Origin: Jiangella mangrovi
GTDB lineage: Bacteria; Actinomycetota; Actinomycetes; Jiangellales; Jiangellaceae
Reading direction: 5' to 3'
NCBI RefSeq assembly: GCF_014204975.1
Contig: NZ_JACHMM010000001.1
Location: 1,178,001 to 1,242,000 of the forward strand
Length of the DNA stretch: 64,000 bases
Part shown: positions 60,499 through 64,000 of the stretch, piece by piece
How the letters are laid out: every line of letters begins with the position of its first letter
Numbering within the stretch: position 1 is the stretch's first letter
Program-made: the position numbers and the translations under genes
Notes under the pieces: generated by a model
What the model saw: only the letters and a program-made list of their open reading frames with translations
Database searches by the model: none
Told to the model about the DNA's origin: nothing

Positions 60499-61382
60499 GC
60501 CGCGCCGGGCGCGCGGGTCGCGCCGTCGTGGGGTGGTGGTCCCGGCCGGTCCCGCTGGCCCGCGTCGCCGTGCTGCGGGTCGCCATCTACCTGTTCGTGC
60601 TGTACGACATCTTCCGGCTCACCAACGACGTCATCCCCATGGCGCACGCGCCGGGCCTCTACCACCCCACGTGGGTGGGCCGGGTCCTGCCGCTCCCCGA
60701 GCCGTCGCTGGTGCTGGCGCATACCTTGCAGATCGTCCTGATCGTGGGCTGCCTGGTCGCGGCGACGGGGTTCCTGCCGCGGGTCGCGGGCTGGGTGGTC
60801 GCGCTGGCCTACTTCCAGTGGATGGTGTTCAGCCAGGGCTACGGCTACGTGTCGCACGACCACCTGGCCCTCATGGTGGCCGTCGTGGTGCTGCCGACCA
60901 TCGGCCGGGCCCGGTTCACCGACCGCGACAGCAGCGAGAGCGCCGGCTGGGCGTTCCGCTGCATCCAGGTGGCGACCATCGCGACCTACTTCGCGTCGGC
61001 CGTCGTGAAATGGGTGCGCAGCGGGTCGCCGGCCGCCTGGGCCAACGGCGCCGTGTTCATCTGGGCGATCATGCGGCGCGGGTCCGACCTCGTCCGCTGG
61101 ACCATCGACTACCCATGGCTGCTGATCATCGCCCAATGGGGCCTGATCCTCATCGAGTTCCTGTCGCCGGTCGTGCTCTGGCTCAAGGGTCGGGCGCTCT
61201 ACCTCGCGGTCGTCACGTTCGCCGGCTTCCACCTGATGACCTACCTGGCCCTCGGCATCCACTTCCTGCCGACGGTCATCTGCTGGCTGGCGTTCCTGCC
61301 GCTGGAGCGGCTGGTGCCGTTCGCGCAGCGCCTGATCGGCGGGGTCCGCCGGCGTCCTCCGGTCCCGTCGGGCGCCGCCTGA
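60495..61382 (+). CDS. HTTM-domain multi-pass membrane protein
   Basis: The 295-residue protein has about seven hydrophobic helices and resembles the HTTM family, which is related to vitamin K-dependent gamma-carboxylase membrane domains. Typical features are the start PLARVAVLRVAIYLFVLYDIFRL, the loop FSQGYGYVSHDHLALMVAVVVLP (conserved His residues), FASAVVKWVRSGSPAAW, and FHLMTYLALGIHFLP. It lacks the soluble half of true carboxylases, so carboxylase activity is unlikely. It is translationally coupled to the preceding single-pass protein. Confidence 0.75.
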   Translation: MSRAGRAGRAVVGWWSRPVPLARVAVLRVAIYLFVLYDIFRLTNDVIPMAHAPGLYHPTWVGRVLPLPEPSLVLAHTLQIVLIVGCLVAATGFLPRVAGWVVALAYFQWMVFSQGYGYVSHDHLALMVAVVVLPTIGRARFTDRDSSESAGWAFRCIQVATIATYFASAVVKWVRSGSPAAWANGAVFIWAIMRRGSDLVRWTIDYPWLLIIAQWGLILIEFLSPVVLWLKGRALYLAVVTFAGFHLMTYLALGIHFLPTVICWLAFLPLERLVPFAQRLIGGVRRRPPVPSGAA

Positions 61383-61485
61383 GGCTCGGCCGGGGGTTTG
61401 AGGTTCTGCCGGGGTTGAGGTGGGCTCGCCTCGCGCGGTGCTGTGCTGTGTCGCTGGGGTGTGGACAGCGATGATCATCAAGGAT

Positions 61486-61559
61486 CGCCCACATCACGAG
61501 GCTTACCCGAGCCTCAACACGGTTGCAGGCGTGTTGAGGCTCGAGTAGGCCTGGTGGGC
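61486..61559. repeat. Nested palindrome D
   Basis: The core is a perfect 12-base pair, 61509-61520 with 61531-61542 (GAGCCTCAACAC/GTGTTGAGGCTC), around a 10-base loop. The flanks extend it: GGCTTACCC on the left matches the complement of GAGTAGGCC on the right at 7 of 9 positions, then GCCCAC pairs with GTGGGC after a bulge. Confidence 0.65.
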
Positions 61560-61686
61560 GGCCCAGAAACGCCCCCAAATCCCACATCGTGGACCGCGAT
61601 GGGGTCGTCAGGAGGGAGTTCTCCCCGCCATAGCGAGGAAAAGTCCCTCCCGACAGCACCACGGCCCGACTTCACCAGCCACGACC

Positions 61687-61756
61687 GACTTCACTAGCCC
61701 AAACCGTCTTCTGCGACCCTGCCGGAGCGAAGAGGACGGTTCTCCGTAGTGAAGTC
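61687..61756. repeat. Nested palindrome E
   Basis: GACTTCACTA/TAGTGAAGTC (61687-61696 with 61747-61756) is a perfect 10-base pair enclosing ACCGTCTTCT/AGAGGACGGT (61703-61712 with 61731-61740; one mismatch), separated by six unpaired bases on each side. The GACTTCAC arm also repeats directly just upstream. Confidence 0.65.
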
Positions 61757-61804
61757 GGCCGGCGCAAGTGACGTCGCGACGCCGCACCGTCGCCAGACTC
61801 CCCC

Positions 61805-61833
61805 CGTCCCCCGATAGCTGCCCGTTCTTAGGC
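61805..61833. repeat. Dispersed repeat, copy 2
   Basis: Shares the 16-base core GATAGCTGCCCGTTCT and its flanks with 41234-41263, in the same orientation, 49 bases after nested palindrome E. Confidence 0.7.
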
Positions 61834-61967
61834 CGCGCGTCTGCGGGTCAAGCGGTCCCTCCGCGCGAAGCGCCATCGGTCCGCTTGAGGCGCAGGTGCG
61901 CGGCCAAGAGAATGGGCAGCAGGGGACGGGGGAACCCCACGCAACCACACGCACCCCGACAAGAACC

Positions 61968-63431
61968 TCAGGGCGCGAGCGACGGCACTTTCTTGATGCC
62001 GAACCGGGCCTCGAGCGCTCGCTTGGCGGCGTAGAGGCCACCCATGCCGTGCACCGCAGGGCCAGGCGGCGTCGAGCCGGAGCAGAGGTAGACGCCGGGC
62101 ACGGGGGTGGCGAACGGGTTCCACTTGATGCTGGGCCGGGCGAAGATCTGCCACAGGTTCATGGCGCCCGCGGCGATGTCGCCGTCGCGGTAGTTGGCGT
62201 TGTGGTCGGCCATCTTCGCCGCCGGGATGGTGTGCCGCTCGACGACGAGGTCGCCGAAGCCGGGGGCGAACCGCTCGATCTGAGCCTGCACCGCGTCGCC
62301 GACGTCGATGCTCGAGCCGGCGGGCACGTGGGCGTAGGTCCAGAAGGGCCGCAGCCCGGCCACCTCGCGCCCGGAGTCGAAGACGGCGGGGTCGGAGGCG
62401 AGGATCATGGGGCGATCGGCGTGCCGGCCGGCGGCCACCTCGGCCTCGGCCTCCGACATCTCGGCCAGGGTGCCGCCGACGTGGATGGTGCCGGCCCGCC
62501 GGACCTCGGGGTGCGCCCACGGCACCGGGCCGGAGAGCACGAAGTCGACCTTGGCGGCGGCGTTGCCCGCCTTGAACCGGTCGATGGCGCGGCGGTAGCG
62601 CGACGACAGCTCGTCGCCCAGGATGCGGGCCAGGATCCACGGGTTGGTGTCGAACAGGTAGGCGCGCGCCTGCGGCAGCTGCGCCATCGAGGTGACCTCG
62701 ACCCCGGTGTGGACGGTGCCGCCGTGCGCCTCGAGGTCGGCCACCAGGGCGTCGACGATGGCCTGGCTGCCACCGACCGGCAGCGGCCAGCCCGGCGAGT
62801 GCGCCAGCGCGCCCAGCGAGAGCGCGGTGCCGGCCGCCGTGAGGGTGGGGATGCGCGAGATGGCGTGTGCCGCGACGCCCATGAGCAGCGACGGCGCGAC
62901 CTCGTCCTTCCAGCGGACCTTGCCCAGCGCGCTGCCCTGCTCGAGCATGCTGAGCGCGAACTGCGCCGACGTCAGCAGGTCGGGCGGCAGGCTGCGGCGG
63001 TCGGACAGCGCCAGCTCGACGACGGCGGGAGAGTGCCGCACGAGCGGGCGCATGAGCCGCCGCCACGAGGGGCCGTCGGCGCCGAGGCCCTCGACGGTGC
63101 GGTCGAGGTCGCGGTAGGCGATGCCGGCGCGGCCGCCGTCGAGCGGCTGGGCGTAGGAGACGTCGGGGTAGTTCAGCCGCACGCCGCGGGCGGTGAGGTC
63201 GAAGGCGCGGAAGAACGGCGACGCGGCCGCCATGGGGTGCACCGCCGAGCAGATGTCGTGGACGATGCCGGGCGCCAGCCCGAGGTCGAGGGTGCGAGCG
63301 CCGCCGCCGATGGTCCGCTGCGCCTCGAAGACCTGGACCCCCAGGCCGGCCCTGGCGAGCACCACGGCCGCCGCCAGCCCGTTCGGGCCGGACCCGACGA
63401 CGACGGCATCAACCTGCTCCGATGCCTTCAC
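61968..63431 (-). CDS. NAD(P)/FAD-dependent oxidoreductase (phytoene-desaturase-like)
   Basis: The 487-residue flavoprotein begins with the dinucleotide-binding motif DAVVVGSGPNGLAAAVVLARAG and EAQRTIGGGART, and ends with the second FAD motif around VPGVYLCSGSTPPGPAVHGMGG. The layout is that of the actinobacterial phytoene-desaturase/PYROXD2-like family. No carotenoid genes are nearby, so the substrate is open. The protein is soluble and of normal family length. The small membrane-anchored gene lies 21 bases upstream on the same strand and may be co-transcribed. Confidence 0.88.
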   Translation of the reverse strand: MKASEQVDAVVVGSGPNGLAAAVVLARAGLGVQVFEAQRTIGGGARTLDLGLAPGIVHDICSAVHPMAAASPFFRAFDLTARGVRLNYPDVSYAQPLDGGRAGIAYRDLDRTVEGLGADGPSWRRLMRPLVRHSPAVVELALSDRRSLPPDLLTSAQFALSMLEQGSALGKVRWKDEVAPSLLMGVAAHAISRIPTLTAAGTALSLGALAHSPGWPLPVGGSQAIVDALVADLEAHGGTVHTGVEVTSMAQLPQARAYLFDTNPWILARILGDELSSRYRRAIDRFKAGNAAAKVDFVLSGPVPWAHPEVRRAGTIHVGGTLAEMSEAEAEVAAGRHADRPMILASDPAVFDSGREVAGLRPFWTYAHVPAGSSIDVGDAVQAQIERFAPGFGDLVVERHTIPAAKMADHNANYRDGDIAAGAMNLWQIFARPSIKWNPFATPVPGVYLCSGSTPPGPAVHGMGGLYAAKRALEARFGIKKVPSLAP

Positions 63432-63452
63432 GATCTCATCCTATGTCCGCCC

Positions 63453-63857
63453 TCAGCGCGGCGTGGGCGGAGGCGTCATCTCGTCGTCGTAGAGCAGCCG
63501 GCCGCTCGGCGCGACCTTCAGGCTCGCGGTGGTGAGCAGCGCGTCGCGCAGGTCGGCGGGGGTCATGCCGTTGAGCTCGGCCACGTGCTCGAGCCGTTCG
63601 CCCAGCGCGTCGATGGCCTCCTGCCCGCCCATCGGCTCCGGCAGCAGGTCGTCCTGGCCGCCCGGCGCGAGCGTGCCCGTGGTCGGCGCGGGCGGGTCCG
63701 ACGGCACCGCCACCGCGCCACCGTCGGCGCCATCGTCGTCATCCCCGGAACGGCTGGTCAGCCAGACCGCCGCCATGACGGCGACCGCCACCAGCACGAG
63801 GGCGGCCGCCACAGCCAGCACGGTGGTGCGGCGCTGCTTCGCGGTGGAGTCGGCCAT
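63453..63857 (-). CDS. Membrane-anchored hypothetical protein
   Basis: The 134-residue protein has a short basic N-terminus, one membrane helix (TVLAVAAALVLVAVAVMAAVWL), an Asp-rich spacer (RSGDDDDGADGG), a Pro-rich linker and a C-terminal extracytoplasmic part (AIDALGERLEHVAELNGM, then LRDALLTTASLKVAPSGRLLY). No family is recognised. The AGGAGG-like site (GGAGGTC before the ATG at 63857) supports the start. It precedes the oxidoreductase gene by 21 bases. Confidence 0.75.
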   Translation of the reverse strand: MADSTAKQRRTTVLAVAAALVLVAVAVMAAVWLTSRSGDDDDGADGGAVAVPSDPPAPTTGTLAPGGQDDLLPEPMGGQEAIDALGERLEHVAELNGMTPADLRDALLTTASLKVAPSGRLLYDDEMTPPPTPR

Positions 63858-63946
63858 GTGCGTCAGACCTCCTTCACCAGGTCTGACGCACGAGCGCCCC
63901 CGCAGGTTTCGCCAGCGGCGTCAGCGAGCGCGGCAGCCGGCGACGC

Positions 63947-64000
63947 TCAGCCGGTGACGGTCCGCCGGGTGCGCGTGTACAGGGCGGCGCCCAGGGTGAG
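63947..64000 (-). CDS. C-terminus of an unknown protein (partial)
   Basis: The last 17 codons of a leftward gene are visible and read LTLGAALYTRTRRTVTG before TGA. A short hydrophobic stretch followed by an Arg-rich tail would fit the end of a membrane protein or of a sorting signal, but the fragment is too small to tell. The rest lies outside the window. Confidence 0.45.
   Translation of the reverse strand, partial: LTLGAALYTRTRRTVTG

Larger units (their letters stand above)
61383..61967. other. 585-base gap with palindromes and a dispersed repeat
   Basis: No gene is supported here. The gap contains two nested palindromes (61486-61559 and 61687-61756) and the second copy of a 29-30-base repeat (61805-61833). 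Its composition resembles the gap at 40890-41386. Confidence 0.6.

Overview
The window is very GC-rich with strong G/C preference at codon third positions, frequent GTG starts and many long antisense ORFs. The gene set (DUF3027, LCP protein, XPB-type helicase next to a HelR-like ATPase, a groEL with tandem CIRCE sites but no adjacent groES, HipA-like/DUF3037 pair) indicates a high-GC actinomycete; a Jiangella-like or Nocardioides-like lineage is my guess from gene content, not something I can prove. About 58 protein genes are supported. I saw no tRNA, rRNA, CRISPR array, insertion sequence or prophage.

Layout. 1-4.9 kb: housekeeping-like genes (a sacsin-type ATPase cut by the window edge, DUF3027, MFS exporter, cold-shock-domain protein, HipA-like kinase with DUF3037, HAD phosphatase). 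4.95-10.25 kb: a TPR-CHAT protease divergent from two tandem, paralogous, leaderless (cytoplasmic) subtilisin-like proteases. This is the best candidate for an under-described system: a putative intracellular protease cascade. 10.25-13.5 kb: MFS transporter, then a flavin monooxygenase-like gene divergent from a TetR regulator with a double operator. 13.7-16.1 kb: helicase-associated (XPB/Ssl2-like) protein. 16.3-27.5 kb: accessory genes: a SLOG-like protein, a TrmB/LuxR-type regulator divergent from two very large secreted Kelch proteins (one with a subtilisin domain, one without), an AAA/DUF4143 ATPase and a vapBC toxin-antitoxin pair.

27.6-36.9 kb: a divergent amino-sugar locus. The leftward genes encode a SIS isomerase/deaminase, ROK kinase, PfkB kinase, class II aldolase and a Tat-exported GH109/Gfo-Idh-MocA protein; the rightward genes encode a binding-protein ABC importer and a DeoR regulator. 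Together they fit import and tagatose-pathway breakdown of galactosamine or N-acetylgalactosamine. 36.9-43.4 kb: LCP protein, GNAT, XPB helicase, a 0.5-kb gap packed with nested palindromes, and HelR.

43.5-49.1 kb: a tightly coupled operon (a 19-codon leader ORF, a fatty-acyl reductase/HAD fusion, SDR, PlsC acyltransferase, alkyl-DHAP-synthase-like flavoprotein), every junction being a 4-base ATGA or GTGA overlap. I read it as candidate ether-lipid biosynthesis. 49-55.9 kb: MFS, HD-domain protein, a polymorphic-toxin operon (WXG-like partner and nuclease toxin flanked by two YezG-like immunity genes), DUF4031, CutC and two small proteins. 55.9-64 kb: epoxide hydrolase divergent from a WYL regulator, groEL with two CIRCE sites, a two-gene membrane unit, a repeat-rich 585-bp gap, and a phytoene-desaturase-like oxidoreductase.

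The long intergenic gaps (16.8-17.1, 40.9-41.4, 61.4-62.0 kb) carry a recurring kind of structure: nested palindromes built of short perfect arms separated by symmetric unpaired patches. Two of these gaps also share a 29-30-base sequence.
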